Shown: positions 33,916 to 43,473, counted from the stretch's first letter. The stretch is DNA of 64,000 nucleotides from Nocardia terpenica (GCF_013186535.1 NZ_JABMCZ010000003.1:2294001-2358000), one strand, 5' to 3'. The notes: generated by a model not told the origin, from the sequence alone. Numbers and translations: made by a program.

Positions 33916-35337
33916 TCAGCGGGTGGCCCGCGGATAGGGCAGATCGACGGAGGTGTTCTCGCCGACGGCCAGCGGGCGGCCGATCTGCGGGAAGGCGCGC
34001 TGCGGGCACGCGGAGCGCTCGCACACCTTGCAGCCCGCGCCGATCGGCACCGCCGCCGCCGGCTCGTCGAGCTGCAATCCCTTCGAATACACCAGGCGGT
34101 CGGCGTATTCGATGTCGCAACCCAGGCCGACCGCGAATTCCTTGGTGGCCGTGCCGAATCCGTGCGGCCCGGGACCGGTGGTGCGGGCCGTCCACAGGTA
34201 GCGGCGGCCGTCGGGCATGGCGGCCACCTGGGTGAGGATGCGGCCCGGATGGGCGAACGCGTCGTGCACCACCCACAGCGGGCAGCTTCCGCCGACCCGG
34301 GAGAAGTGGAACGCGGTGGCGGACTGGCGCTTGGAGATGTTCCCGGCCCGGTCGGTGCGCACGAAGAAGAACGGCACCCCGCGCTGCCCCTGCCGTTGCA
34401 GCGTGCTCAACCGGTGGCACACCGTCTCGAAGCCGACCTCGAACCGCAGCCCGAGCAGATCGATGTCGTAGTGCAGTTCCTCGGCCGAGCGCAGGAACTT
34501 CCCGTACGGCAGGATCAGCGCTCCCGCGAAGTAGTTGGCCAGCCCGACCCGCGCCAGCGCCCGCGATTCCCCGGTGAGCGAGGGGGTTTCGGCCAGCACC
34601 TCGTCGAGCATCTTGCCGTAGAGCAGGAAGGCCAGCGTGGTGGAGATCTGGAAGGCGCGCTGGCCGGGGCGCAGCCGCCGCGCCAGCGTGAGGACGCGGG
34701 TCTCGGGTTCGAAGTGCCGCTTGGGAATCGACGGGTCGGCGCCGTCGCCGCGCACCAGCACCGTCACCCCCGCCCTCTCCTCGGCGACCCGGGCCAGCTG
34801 CCGGTCCAGCGATCCGATCGACAGGCCGCACTCCTCGAACAGGCGCTCGGCGGCCAGGTCCAGCTGGGCGATGTGGTTGTGGTGGTCGTAGAAGAAGTCG
34901 CGCACGTCCTCGTACGGCATCGGCACGCCGGGCGCGCCCGTGGGCGTCGCGACCTTGGACGACAACAGATCCAGCTGATCGGTGGCCGCGCGCAGCCGCC
35001 GGTGCATGGCGACGATGGTCCGGGCGACCTCCGGCAGGCGGCTGGCCAGATCCTCGACCTCGGCGGCGGGTGGCGGGGTGCCGCCGGCGGCCTCCACCAG
35101 CACCTCGTGCAGGTCCGACACCAGGCGCGCGTCCGAGTCGGCGGCGAAGAACTGCACGTCCAGGTCGAAGGTGGAGTTCAGCTTCAGCAGCACCGGAACC
35201 GTGAGCGGCCGCTGGTCGCGCTCGAGCTGATTGAGGTAGCTCGGGGACAGCTCGAGCGATTTGGCCAGCGCGGCCTGGGTCATCCGCCGTTCCTCGCGCA
35301 ACCGCCGTAGTCGGGCACCCGCATACATCTTGCGCAC
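33916..35337 (-). CDS. RamB/PrpR-type XRE transcriptional regulator
   Basis: The 473-residue protein has an N-terminal HTH (LRRLREERRMTQAALAKSLELSPSYLNQLER). The middle resembles an IrrE/ImmA peptidase-like domain and the C-terminus carries a cysteine cluster (GAGCKVCERSACPQR). This is the layout of actinobacterial regulators of acetate, glyoxylate and propionate metabolism (RamB, PrpR), which sense acyl-CoA; PrpR binds an iron-sulfur cluster. Which of the two it is cannot be settled from context. RamB-like TTTGCGAA motifs lie just upstream, so it probably controls itself. Confidence 0.88.
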   Translation of the reverse strand: MRKMYAGARLRRLREERRMTQAALAKSLELSPSYLNQLERDQRPLTVPVLLKLNSTFDLDVQFFAADSDARLVSDLHEVLVEAAGGTPPPAAEVEDLASRLPEVARTIVAMHRRLRAATDQLDLLSSKVATPTGAPGVPMPYEDVRDFFYDHHNHIAQLDLAAERLFEECGLSIGSLDRQLARVAEERAGVTVLVRGDGADPSIPKRHFEPETRVLTLARRLRPGQRAFQISTTLAFLLYGKMLDEVLAETPSLTGESRALARVGLANYFAGALILPYGKFLRSAEELHYDIDLLGLRFEVGFETVCHRLSTLQRQGQRGVPFFFVRTDRAGNISKRQSATAFHFSRVGGSCPLWVVHDAFAHPGRILTQVAAMPDGRRYLWTARTTGPGPHGFGTATKEFAVGLGCDIEYADRLVYSKGLQLDEPAAAVPIGAGCKVCERSACPQRAFPQIGRPLAVGENTSVDLPYPRATR

Positions 35338-35359
35338 GGTGCGATGCTACCCAATAATC

Positions 35360-35376
35360 TTCGCAAACATTGCAAT
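35360..35376 (-). promoter_or_regulatory. RamB-like binding motif before the regulator gene
   Basis: On the minus strand the region reads ATTGCAATGTTTGCGAA. TTTGCGAA matches the RamB core TTTGC(A/G)AA and ATTGCAAT is a second half-like site. It lies 22 bp before the gene's start, consistent with autoregulation. Confidence 0.45.
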
Positions 35377-35460
35377 TTCAATGGTTGTCGCCGACAAAAA
35401 TCCGTTACTGCAAGGTATTTTCGCGTCCGTTCGTCGCTGCGTAGCGTGCGAAGTAGGCGA

Positions 35461-35646
35461 TCAGTCGGTTTCGTCGGAGTCGCGGATGACCGCCTGCGCG
35501 ACAATGACATTCGTTCCGTCGAAGGTCACCGCCGGGGATCCGTACAGCCGGTACCCGCTGTCGAGGATCGTGCTGACCCGCTCGCAGAAGGCGGCGTCGT
35601 CGGGGCCGGTGATGACCCGGTAGCGGGGCGGTTGGGCATCGGTCAT
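35461..35646 (-). CDS. DUF1737 small protein
   Basis: The 61-residue protein MTDAQPPRYRVITGPDD... contains FCERVSTILDSGYRLYGSPAV, the DUF1737 pattern (Y-V-TG near the start, then L-x-x-G-(W/Y)-x-x-(Y/G)G). The function of the family is unknown. It lies alone between the RamB-like regulator and metE, all on the minus strand. Confidence 0.8.
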   Translation of the reverse strand: MTDAQPPRYRVITGPDDAAFCERVSTILDSGYRLYGSPAVTFDGTNVIVAQAVIRDSDETD

Positions 35647-35677
35647 ACCGCCAGCATAGGGCGGTGATCGACAACGG

Positions 35678-35712
35678 GCGAGGTCCCGCCCGGCACCCGG
35701 GCGGGACCTCGC
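35678..35712 (-). terminator. Intrinsic terminator after metE
   Basis: GCGAGGTCCCGCCCGG pairs perfectly over 16 bp with its complement around a CAC loop. It starts 5 bp beyond the metE stop codon. Confidence 0.9.
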
Positions 35713-35716
35713 GCCG

Positions 35717-37987
35717 TCAGCGCACGGCCTGCGCGGCCGCGACCATATTGCGCAGCGACTGCTCCACCTCGGCCGGGCCGCGGGTCTTCAGGCCGCAGTC
35801 CGGGTTGACCCAGAGGCGCTCGGCCGGAACGGCTTTCAGCGCCGCCCGGAGCGAGGCGGTGATCTCCTCCACGCTCGGCACCCGGGGCGAGTGGATGTCG
35901 TACACGCCCGGCCCGACGCCCAGGTGGAAGCCGACGGCATTGAGGTCGTCGAGCACCTCCATGCGCGAGCGGGCCGCCTCGATCGAGGTGACGTCGGCGT
36001 CCAGGGCCGCGATCGCGCCGATGACCTCGCCGAACTCCGAGTAGCACAGGTGGGTGTGGATCTGGGTGGCATCGGAGACGCCGCTGGTGGCCAGCCGGAA
36101 GGCCGCCACCGCCCAGTCCAGGTACGCCTGCTTGGCCTCGGCGCGCAGCGGCAGCAGCTCCCGCAGCGCCGGCTCGTCGACCTGGACGACGCGGATGCCC
36201 GCGCCCTGCAGATCGACGGTCTCGTCCCGAATCGCCAGCGCCACTTGGCGAGCCGTCTCGGCCAGCGGCTGGTCGTCGCGCACGAACGACCACGCCAGAA
36301 TGGTCACCGGGCCGGTCAGCATGCCCTTGACCGGCTTGTCGGTCAGCGACTGCGCGTAGCCGATCCACTCCACCGTCATCGGCTCGCGCCGCACCACGTC
36401 ACCGAACAGGATCGGCGGGCGCACGCACCGGGTGCCGTAGGACTGCACCCAGCCGTTGGCGGTGGCGGCGAAGCCGTCGAGCTGCTCGGCGAAGTACTGC
36501 ACCATGTCGTTGCGCTCGGGCTCGCCGTGCACCAGCACGTCCAGGCCCAGCTTCTCCTGCAGCGCAACGACATCGGCGATCTCGGCGCGCATCCGCTCGT
36601 GGTACTGCTCCGCGGTCAGCTCGCCCTTGCGCAGCGCGGCGCGGGCCAGCCGGATCGCCCCGGTCTGCGGGTAGGAGCCGATCGTGGTGGTCGGCAGCAG
36701 CGGCAGGCGCAGCCGATCCCGTTGCAGCGCACGGCGTTCGTCGGCGGGGGCGCGGTGGATCGCCTCCGGGCCCAGCGAGTCCAGCCGGGCGCGCACGGCG
36801 TCGTTGCGCAGCCGCGCGTCGGTGCGGCGGCTCCGCGCGGCCGCACGGGCCGCGGCCAGCTCGTCGGCGATGGCGTCGGTGCCGTCCCGCAGCGCGGTCG
36901 CCAGCGCCCGCACCTCGGCGACCTTCTCCGCGCCGAACGCCAGCCACGAGCGCAGCACCGGGTCCAGATCCGGCTCCGCGTCCAGCGAATACGGCACGTG
37001 CAGCAGCGAACTCGAGCTGGACACCGCCAGCGCGCCCGCGCTGCCCAGCAGGGTGCCCAGGGTGGTCAGCGCCCCGTCCAGATCGGTGCGCCACACGTTG
37101 CGGCCGTCCACCACCCCGGCCACCAGCAGCTTGCCGCTCAGCGCGGGCACCGACGCGACGTCGGAAACCGTTGTCCCGGAGGTGAAGTCGACCGCGACGC
37201 CGTCCACCGAGGTGGAGGCGAGCGCGGCCAGCGCCGGGCCGGGGTCACCGAAGTACGTCGCCACCAACAGCTTCGGGCGATCCGGCGCGGCCGTCAGATC
37301 GGCATAGGTCTCCAGCAGCAGCGAGAGCTCGGCCTCGGTCAGATCGGTGACCACCGCCGGTTCGTCGATCTGCACCCACTGCGCGCCCGCGGCGGCCAAC
37401 TGCCGCAACAGGTCCCGGTACAGCGGCAGCAGCTCGGGCAGCCGGTTCAAGGGTGCGACGCCGTCGACGCCCTTGGCCAGCTTCAGGAAGGTCAGCGGGC
37501 CGATCACCACCGGCCGGGCCGCGACACCCAGCTCCTGCGCCTCGGTCAGCTCCACCAGCAGCTTGTCCGGGTGCAGCGTGAACACGGTGTCCGGGCCGAT
37601 CTCGGGCACCAGGTAGTGGTAGTTGGTGTCGAACCACTTGGTCATCTCCAGCGGTTCGATCGACTGCGCGCCGCGGGCGGCGGCGAAGTACCGGTCCAGC
37701 GGGTCGGCGATACCCGCCACGCGCGGCGGCAGCGCGCCGAACAGCACTGCGGTGTCGAGCATCTGGTCGTAGTGGGAGAAGGTACCGACCGGGATCGAGT
37801 CCAGCCCGGCCGCCGCCAGCGCGGTCAGCTGGTCGCGGCGCAGGGTGCGTCCGACGGCGCGCAGTTCGGCGGCGTCGATGCGACCGGCCCAGTAGGACTC
37901 GATCGCGCGCTTGAGCTCGCGCCGCGGCCCGATCCGCGGGAGCCCGAGAACCGTTGCGGTGAAGGGGTTCTGCGATGTGACAGTCAC
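35717..37987 (-). CDS. metE: Cobalamin-independent methionine synthase
   Basis: MetE transfers a methyl group from 5-methyltetrahydrofolate (polyglutamate) to homocysteine without B12. The 756-residue protein has two barrel domains: N-terminal TATVLGLPRIGPRRELKRA and C-terminal TTTIGSYPQT. Zinc and homocysteine ligands lie in HTHLCYSEF and NPDCGLKTR. The start GTG at 37985-37987 has GGAG upstream; the longer frame runs into the riboswitch and is discarded. An upstream cobalamin riboswitch indicates shut-off when B12 is available and MetH can take over. Confidence 0.97.
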   Translation of the reverse strand: MTVTSQNPFTATVLGLPRIGPRRELKRAIESYWAGRIDAAELRAVGRTLRRDQLTALAAAGLDSIPVGTFSHYDQMLDTAVLFGALPPRVAGIADPLDRYFAAARGAQSIEPLEMTKWFDTNYHYLVPEIGPDTVFTLHPDKLLVELTEAQELGVAARPVVIGPLTFLKLAKGVDGVAPLNRLPELLPLYRDLLRQLAAAGAQWVQIDEPAVVTDLTEAELSLLLETYADLTAAPDRPKLLVATYFGDPGPALAALASTSVDGVAVDFTSGTTVSDVASVPALSGKLLVAGVVDGRNVWRTDLDGALTTLGTLLGSAGALAVSSSSSLLHVPYSLDAEPDLDPVLRSWLAFGAEKVAEVRALATALRDGTDAIADELAAARAAARSRRTDARLRNDAVRARLDSLGPEAIHRAPADERRALQRDRLRLPLLPTTTIGSYPQTGAIRLARAALRKGELTAEQYHERMRAEIADVVALQEKLGLDVLVHGEPERNDMVQYFAEQLDGFAATANGWVQSYGTRCVRPPILFGDVVRREPMTVEWIGYAQSLTDKPVKGMLTGPVTILAWSFVRDDQPLAETARQVALAIRDETVDLQGAGIRVVQVDEPALRELLPLRAEAKQAYLDWAVAAFRLATSGVSDATQIHTHLCYSEFGEVIGAIAALDADVTSIEAARSRMEVLDDLNAVGFHLGVGPGVYDIHSPRVPSVEEITASLRAALKAVPAERLWVNPDCGLKTRGPAEVEQSLRNMVAAAQAVR

Positions 37988-38116
37988 GGTTGTCTCCAGT
38001 GCTGGGAAGCCACGGGTCACCGCCGACAGAGCAGACGGAGCCCGAGTTGCTTTGCCGCACCGGGTCGTCCGGTGTGCGCACTGGTGTCCGCCCGCCCGAT
38101 CCACGAGGCGGTGGCC

Positions 38117-38137
38117 GCCGGATACGGCGTATCCGGC
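38117..38137 (-). promoter_or_regulatory. Hairpin downstream of the cobalamin aptamer
   Basis: GCCGGATAC and GTATCCGGC form a perfect 9-bp stem with a 3-nt loop directly after the aptamer's 3' end and 130 nt before the metE start. It probably belongs to the expression platform. Its lack of a U-tract leaves open whether it terminates transcription or only shapes the leader. Confidence 0.5.
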
Positions 38138-38140
38138 ACA

Positions 38141-38305
38141 GCCGGCAGGTCTTCGGACTTGCGGGCGCGGCCCCTGGAGCCACCTACTGGCCGTCGCTTC
38201 CCAGGCTCGTGCCCAGTGCCGATGACGGCGGTCGTTCCCGTATACCGCTGCGGGACAGTCCCGGATTCCCACCGGGTTCCCTCTCGCCGATCCGTGCGGA
38301 TCGGT
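38141..38305 (-). ncRNA. Cobalamin riboswitch controlling metE
   Basis: Read on the minus strand, the leader has the conserved core in order: GGGAACCCGGTGGGAATCC, then GACTGTCCCGC, and near the 3' end AGTCCGAAGACCTGCC. These are the hallmark segments of the B12 aptamer. A -10-like TATGCT (minus strand, 38374-38369) places the transcript start near 38362, so the aptamer would be transcribed. Riboswitch control of metE by B12 is known in mycobacteria, where adenosylcobalamin lowers metE expression. Confidence 0.93.
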
Positions 38306-38519
38306 TTCGGCGCTGCGGACGACGCTCGGGGCTCCAACTCGTCGGCGCAGCGAACCAGCTGCGTTCTGAGCATAAGCCACGACGCGGCCGTTTCTATTCC
38401 GAAGGGCCCTATTTCAAGACTGGGCGGTCGTTTCGGGTTGCGCCCGGCCCCGAAGTCACTACGGTATTTCCGACTCGAAGATTGTTCGAACAGTGGGATC
38501 GTCCGGGGAAGTGGTCAAC

Positions 38520-39392
38520 GTGTCAGAGCCGACAGTGTCCGTCGTCGTGCCCGCGTACCTGCGCGGCCGGGCCGGGCTGGAGCTGCTCGACGTGCAGCTC
38601 GCGGCGCTCGCCGAGCAGCGGGACGCGCCGGAGTTCGAGGTGCTCGTCGCCGACAACGACTCCCCGGTCGATGTGCGGGCCCATCTGGCCGAGCATCCGC
38701 TGCGGGAGTCGTTGCGATTACGCCATATCGAGGCGACCGCGGTGCGCGGCGCCTCCTATGCCCGCAATGCCGGGGCGGCGAGCGCGACGGGGGAGTACGT
38801 CCTGTTCTGCGATCACGACGACCGGGTGTATCCGGAGTGGATCGCGCGGCTGGTCGGCTTCCTCGGCGAGGGCTACGACGTGGTCGGCTCCGCGGTCGAG
38901 GGCCGCACGCTCAATGCCGCCAATCCGCGCGGCGCCGTCGAGCTGCCCGCCCCCGAGAACTTCCAGTCGCCGGGCGTGTTCGCGCCGCAGATCGTCGGGT
39001 GCAGCATGGGGGTGCGCGCCGCGGTCTATCGCAAACTGGGCGGTCTGGACACCAGTTACGCGGCCAACGAGGACATCGAATTCGGTTGGCGCGCACACCG
39101 GGAGGGATACCGGGTCGGATTCCTGCCGGAGGCGCTGGTGGCCTACCGATACCGGCGCGGGCTGCGCGCGGGGTACCGGCAGGGGCGCCCGCGCGGTGTC
39201 GGGTTGGCTCGGCTGCACGCCGAATTTCCGGGGAACGGGTTGCCGGAACCCCGATTGCCGCTGCTGCTGCTCAGCCTCGCGGCGGTCTCGGCCAACCTCC
39301 GCCTCACCGGAGAAGAGCGTGGTCTATTGCTCGGGATCACCATGGGGCAGCTGCTCGGGGGGATGCGCTACCGCACGTTGCACTGGTGGTAA
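38520..39392 (+). CDS. Family 2 glycosyltransferase
   Basis: The 290-residue GT-A protein starts with SEPTVSVVVPAYLRGRAGLE. It has a LVADND segment, ARNAGAASATGEYVLFCDHDDR (DxD-like metal site), and the acceptor region YAANEDIEFGWRAHREGYRVGF with the ED catalytic-type motif. There are no clear transmembrane helices. The acceptor is unknown; cell-wall glycan or glycolipid decoration is plausible. The GTG start at 38520 has GGGGAAG upstream; an ATG at 38493 is the alternative. Confidence 0.85.
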   Translation: MSEPTVSVVVPAYLRGRAGLELLDVQLAALAEQRDAPEFEVLVADNDSPVDVRAHLAEHPLRESLRLRHIEATAVRGASYARNAGAASATGEYVLFCDHDDRVYPEWIARLVGFLGEGYDVVGSAVEGRTLNAANPRGAVELPAPENFQSPGVFAPQIVGCSMGVRAAVYRKLGGLDTSYAANEDIEFGWRAHREGYRVGFLPEALVAYRYRRGLRAGYRQGRPRGVGLARLHAEFPGNGLPEPRLPLLLLSLAAVSANLRLTGEERGLLLGITMGQLLGGMRYRTLHWW

Positions 39393-39476
39393 CCGCCCGG
39401 TTGCCGGGGGTATGTCCGGAGTGTGAGGTTCGCTGCGAAGCCCGCATTCGCTACGCGGCCATAGTCGGTGTCCGGG

Positions 39477-39482
39477 TACCTT
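39477..39482 (+). promoter_or_regulatory. -10 box of a probable leaderless promoter (pyc)
   Basis: TACCTT is followed by 6 nt and the pyc ATG. No ribosome-binding site is present. Confidence 0.5.
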
Positions 39483-39488
39483 GATCCA

Positions 39489-42400
39489 ATGTTCTCGAAA
39501 GTGCTGGTCGCCAACCGCGGTGAGATCGCGATCCGAGCGTTCCGCGCCGCCTACGAACTCGGCGTCGGGACCGTCGCGGTCTTTCCCTACGAGGATCGCA
39601 ACTCGGTGCATCGGCTCAAGGCCGACGAGTCCTATCAGATCGGCGTCCCCGGTCACCCGGTGCGGGCGTATCTCTCCATCGACGAGATCATCAAGGCCGC
39701 CCAGACCGCCGGGGCCGACGCCGTCTACCCCGGTTACGGCTTTCTGTCCGAGAATCCGGACCTGGCCGCGGCGTGCGTGCGCGAGGGCATCACCTTCATC
39801 GGGCCCTCTGCCGAGGTGCTGGAACTGACCGGCAACAAGGCCCGCGCCATCGCCGCCGCCAAGGCCGCCGGGCTGCCGGTGCTGAACTCGAGCGCCCCCT
39901 CCGCCGAGGTGGACGAGCTGCTGACCGCGTCCGAGTCGATGCAGTTCCCGGTCTTCGTCAAGGCCGTCGCCGGTGGCGGCGGGCGCGGCATGCGCCGGGT
40001 CGCCGAGCGCGAGCAGTTGCGCGAGTCGATCGAGGCCGCCATGCGCGAGGCCGAATCGGCGTTCGGCGACCCCACGGTGTTCCTGGAGCAGGCGGTGGTC
40101 AACCCCCGCCACATCGAGGTGCAGATCCTCGCCGACCAGCACGGCAACGTCATGCACCTGTTCGAGCGCGACTGCTCGCTGCAGCGGCGGCACCAGAAGG
40201 TGATCGAGCTCGCGCCCGCGCCGAACCTGGATCCCGCACTGCGCGAACGCATCTGCGCCGACGCGGTGGCCTTCGCCCGGGAGATCGGTTACAGCTGCGC
40301 GGGAACCGTGGAATTCCTGCTCGACGAGCGCGGCAACCACGTGTTCATCGAGATGAATCCGCGAATCCAGGTGGAGCACACGGTGACCGAGGAGATCACC
40401 GATGTCGACCTGGTGCAGGCGCAGCTGCGCATCGCGGCCGGGCGGACGCTGGAAGAGCTGGGCCTGAGCCAGGATTCGGTCTCGATCCACGGCGCCGCGC
40501 TGCAGTGCCGCATCACCACCGAGGACCCGGCCAACGGCTTCCGGCCCGACACCGGGCGCATCACCGCCTACCGCAGCCCGGGCGGCGGCGGCATCCGCCT
40601 GGACGGCGGCGCCAATCTGGGTGCCGAGGTCGGCGCCTACTTCGACTCCATGCTGGTGAAGCTGACCTGCCGCGGCCGGGACTTCGGCGCGGCGGTGGCG
40701 CGGGCGCGGCGGGCGGTCGCCGAGTTCCGCATTCGCGGTGTGGCGACCAATATTCCGTTCCTGCAGGCGGTGCTCGACGACCAGGACTTCCGGGACGGGC
40801 GGGTCACCACCTCGTTCATCGACGAGCGCCCGCACCTGCTGACCCAGCGCGGCTCGGCCGACCGGGGCACCAAGATCCTGCGCTACCTCGCCGACGTCAC
40901 CGTGAACAAGCCGCACGGCCAGCGGCCGACGGCGGTGTACCCGCACGACAAGCTGCCGCCGCTGGATCTGACCGTGCCGCCGCCGGACGGCTCGCGGCAG
41001 CGGCTGTTGCGACTGGGCCCCGAGGGTTTCGCGCGGTCGCTGCGCGAACAGCGGGCGGTCGGCGTCACCGACACCACCTTCCGCGACGCGCACCAGTCGC
41101 TGCTGGCGACCCGGGTGCGGACCAACGGTCTGCTCGAGGCCGCCGAGTACGTGGCGCGGATGACGCCGGAGCTGCTGTCCATCGAATGCTGGGGCGGCGC
41201 AACCTATGACGTGGCGCTGCGGTTCCTCTACGAGGACCCGTGGGAGCGGTTGGCCGCGCTGCGCGAGACGGTGCCCAATATCTGCCTGCAGATGCTGCTG
41301 CGCGGGCGCAATACCGTCGGCTACACCCCGTACCCGGAGCAGGTCACGCGCGCGTTCGTGTCCGAGGCCACCGCGACCGGTATCGACATCTTCCGCATCT
41401 TCGACGCCCTCAACAATGTCGACCAGATGCGGCCCGCCATCGATGCCGTCCGCGAAACCGGCACGGCCATCGCGGAAGTCGCGCTCAGCTACACCGGCGA
41501 CCTGTCCGACCCGAACGAGGACCTCTACACCCTCGACTACTACCTGAAGCTGGCCGAGCAGATCGTGGCGGCCGGGGCGCACGTCATCGGCATCAAGGAC
41601 ATGGCCGGGCTGCTGCGCGCACCGGCCGCCCACACCCTGGTCACCGCGCTGCGCAGCAACTTCGACCTGCCGGTGCACGTGCACACCCACGACACCCCGG
41701 GTGGGCAGCTGGCCACCTACCTGGCGGCGTGGCAGGCCGGGGCCGATGCGGTCGACGGCGCGTCCGCGCCCATGGCGGGCACCACCTCGCAGCCCGCGCT
41801 GTCGGCGATCGTGGCCGCGGCGGCGCACTCGCCCTACGACACCGGGATCGATCTGCAGAAGGTCTGCGATCTCGAGCCGTACTGGGAGGCGCTGCGAAAG
41901 GGCTACGCGCCCTTCGAATCCGGGCTGCCGGGGCCGACCGGGCGGGTCTATCACCACGAGATTCCGGGCGGGCAGCTGTCGAATCTGCGGCAGCAGGCCA
42001 TCGCGCTGGGGCTGGGCGACCGGTTCGAAGAGGTCGAGGCGAAATACGCGGCGGCCGACCGGCTGCTGGGCCGTCTGGTCAAGGTGACGCCGTCCTCCAA
42101 GGTGGTCGGCGACCTCGCGCTGGCGCTGGTCGGGTCGGGCGTGGACGTGGAGGACTTCGCCCGCGATCCCGGCCGCTACGACATTCCGGATTCGGTGATC
42201 GGTTTCCTGCGCGGCGAACTCGGCACCCCGGCGGGCGGCTGGCCGGAACCGTTCCGCAGCAAGGCGCTGGCCGGGCGCGGGCCCGCCAAGCCCGAGACCG
42301 CGCTCTCGCCCGCCGACGACGCGGCGCTGCGCGGCTCCTCGCAGCAGCGCCGGGAGACGTTGAACCGCTTGCTGTTCCCCGGCCCGACCGCCGAATTCCT

Positions 42401-42893
42401 CGCGCACCGGGAGAAATACGGCGACACCTCCGGGCTGTCGGCCAACCAGTTCTTCTACGGCCTGCGCCACGGCGAGGAGCACCGGGTGCAGCTGGAGAAG
42501 GGCGTCACCCTGCTCATCGGGCTGGAGGCGATCTCCGAGCCGGACGAGCGCGGCATGCGCACGGTCATGTGCATCCTCAACGGCCAGCTGCGCCCGGTCA
42601 CCGTGCGCGACCGGTCCATCGCCAGCGAGGTGCCCACCGCCGAGAAGGCCGACAAGACCAATCCGGGCCAGGTGGCCGCGCCGTTCGCGGGCGTGGTGAC
42701 CCTGGTCGTCGCCGAGGGGGAGACCATCGCGGCGGGCGACACCATCGGCACCATCGAGGCGATGAAGATGGAGGCGGCCATCACCGCCCCGCGCGGCGGC
42801 GTGGTGCGCCGGGTCGCCATCGGCAAGGTGCAGCAGGTGGAGGGCGGCGATCTGCTGGTCGAGGTGAGCCTGACCGAGGCCGCGGCCGAGTGA
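39489..42893 (+). CDS. pyc: Pyruvate carboxylase
   Basis: The enzyme carboxylates pyruvate to oxaloacetate, replenishing the TCA cycle. The 1134-residue single-chain form contains a biotin carboxylase domain (MFSKVLVANRGEIAIRAFRA, KAVAGGGGRGMR, FIEMNPRIQVEHTVTEE) and a carboxyltransferase domain (GVTDTTFRDAHQSLLATRVR, GIKDMAGLL, VHTHDTPGG). The C-terminal biotinyl domain has the lysine in EAMKMEAAI. The start is MFSKVLVANRG; the ORF begins seven codons earlier. A long antisense frame across the gene is a GC artefact. rsmD and coaD follow, as in mycobacteria. Confidence 0.97.
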   Translation: MFSKVLVANRGEIAIRAFRAAYELGVGTVAVFPYEDRNSVHRLKADESYQIGVPGHPVRAYLSIDEIIKAAQTAGADAVYPGYGFLSENPDLAAACVREGITFIGPSAEVLELTGNKARAIAAAKAAGLPVLNSSAPSAEVDELLTASESMQFPVFVKAVAGGGGRGMRRVAEREQLRESIEAAMREAESAFGDPTVFLEQAVVNPRHIEVQILADQHGNVMHLFERDCSLQRRHQKVIELAPAPNLDPALRERICADAVAFAREIGYSCAGTVEFLLDERGNHVFIEMNPRIQVEHTVTEEITDVDLVQAQLRIAAGRTLEELGLSQDSVSIHGAALQCRITTEDPANGFRPDTGRITAYRSPGGGGIRLDGGANLGAEVGAYFDSMLVKLTCRGRDFGAAVARARRAVAEFRIRGVATNIPFLQAVLDDQDFRDGRVTTSFIDERPHLLTQRGSADRGTKILRYLADVTVNKPHGQRPTAVYPHDKLPPLDLTVPPPDGSRQRLLRLGPEGFARSLREQRAVGVTDTTFRDAHQSLLATRVRTNGLLEAAEYVARMTPELLSIECWGGATYDVALRFLYEDPWERLAALRETVPNICLQMLLRGRNTVGYTPYPEQVTRAFVSEATATGIDIFRIFDALNNVDQMRPAIDAVRETGTAIAEVALSYTGDLSDPNEDLYTLDYYLKLAEQIVAAGAHVIGIKDMAGLLRAPAAHTLVTALRSNFDLPVHVHTHDTPGGQLATYLAAWQAGADAVDGASAPMAGTTSQPALSAIVAAAAHSPYDTGIDLQKVCDLEPYWEALRKGYAPFESGLPGPTGRVYHHEIPGGQLSNLRQQAIALGLGDRFEEVEAKYAAADRLLGRLVKVTPSSKVVGDLALALVGSGVDVEDFARDPGRYDIPDSVIGFLRGELGTPAGGWPEPFRSKALAGRGPAKPETALSPADDAALRGSSQQRRETLNRLLFPGPTAEFLAHREKYGDTSGLSANQFFYGLRHGEEHRVQLEKGVTLLIGLEAISEPDERGMRTVMCILNGQLRPVTVRDRSIASEVPTAEKADKTNPGQVAAPFAGVVTLVVAEGETIAAGDTIGTIEAMKMEAAITAPRGGVVRRVAIGKVQQVEGGDLLVEVSLTEAAAE

Positions 42894-42903
42894 GGGCGAT
42901 CCG

Positions 42904-43473
42904 ATGACCCGCATCGTGGCGGGCACGGCGGGCGGGCGGCGGCTGCGCGTGCCGCCCGCGGGCACCCGGCCCACCTCGGATCGGGTGCGCGAGGCGCTGT
43001 TCAGCCTGCTCGCGTCCCGGCTGGACTTCGACGGCATTCGCGTGCTCGACCTGTACGCGGGGTCGGGCGCGCTGGGCCTGGAGGCGCTGTCGCGCGGCGC
43101 ATCGCACGCCCTGCTGGTCGAATCCGACCGCAAGGCGGCCGCGATCGTCCGCGGCAATATCGCCGATCTGGGCCTGCCCGGGGCCGAATTGCGGTGGGGC
43201 ACGGTCGGTTCCGTGCTGCGGACCGCCCCGGCGCGGCGGTACGACCTGGTGTTGTCGGACCCGCCGTACGCGCGGGAGGCGGGCGACTCGGCCGCGGACC
43301 TGACCTGTCTGGTCGACAACGGCTGGCTGCACGACGGGGCCCTCGTGGTCGTGGAACGCCCCACCCGGTCGCCCGAAATCGCCTGGCCCGCGGGCTTCGC
43401 GCCGGAGAAGCCCCGCCGCTACGGGGAGACTCGCATCGAACTCGCCGAGTACGAGACGCCGACCGGCTGTTAG
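42904..43473 (+). CDS. rsmD: 16S rRNA (guanine-966-N2)-methyltransferase
   Basis: RsmD methylates G966 of 16S rRNA. The 189-residue Rossmann methyltransferase has RIVAGTAGGRRLRVP, RPTSDRVREALFSLL, the SAM motif VLDLYAGSGALGLEALSRGA and the catalytic LVLSDPPYA. It sits between pyc and coaD, the usual order. Confidence 0.94.
   Translation: MTRIVAGTAGGRRLRVPPAGTRPTSDRVREALFSLLASRLDFDGIRVLDLYAGSGALGLEALSRGASHALLVESDRKAAAIVRGNIADLGLPGAELRWGTVGSVLRTAPARRYDLVLSDPPYAREAGDSAADLTCLVDNGWLHDGALVVVERPTRSPEIAWPAGFAPEKPRRYGETRIELAEYETPTGC

Noticed and set aside
39324..43364. 1346-residue minus-strand open frame opposite pyc
   Set aside because: The composition is His/Arg/Gly/Gln-rich with no domain pattern, and pyc on the plus strand has all enzyme motifs.
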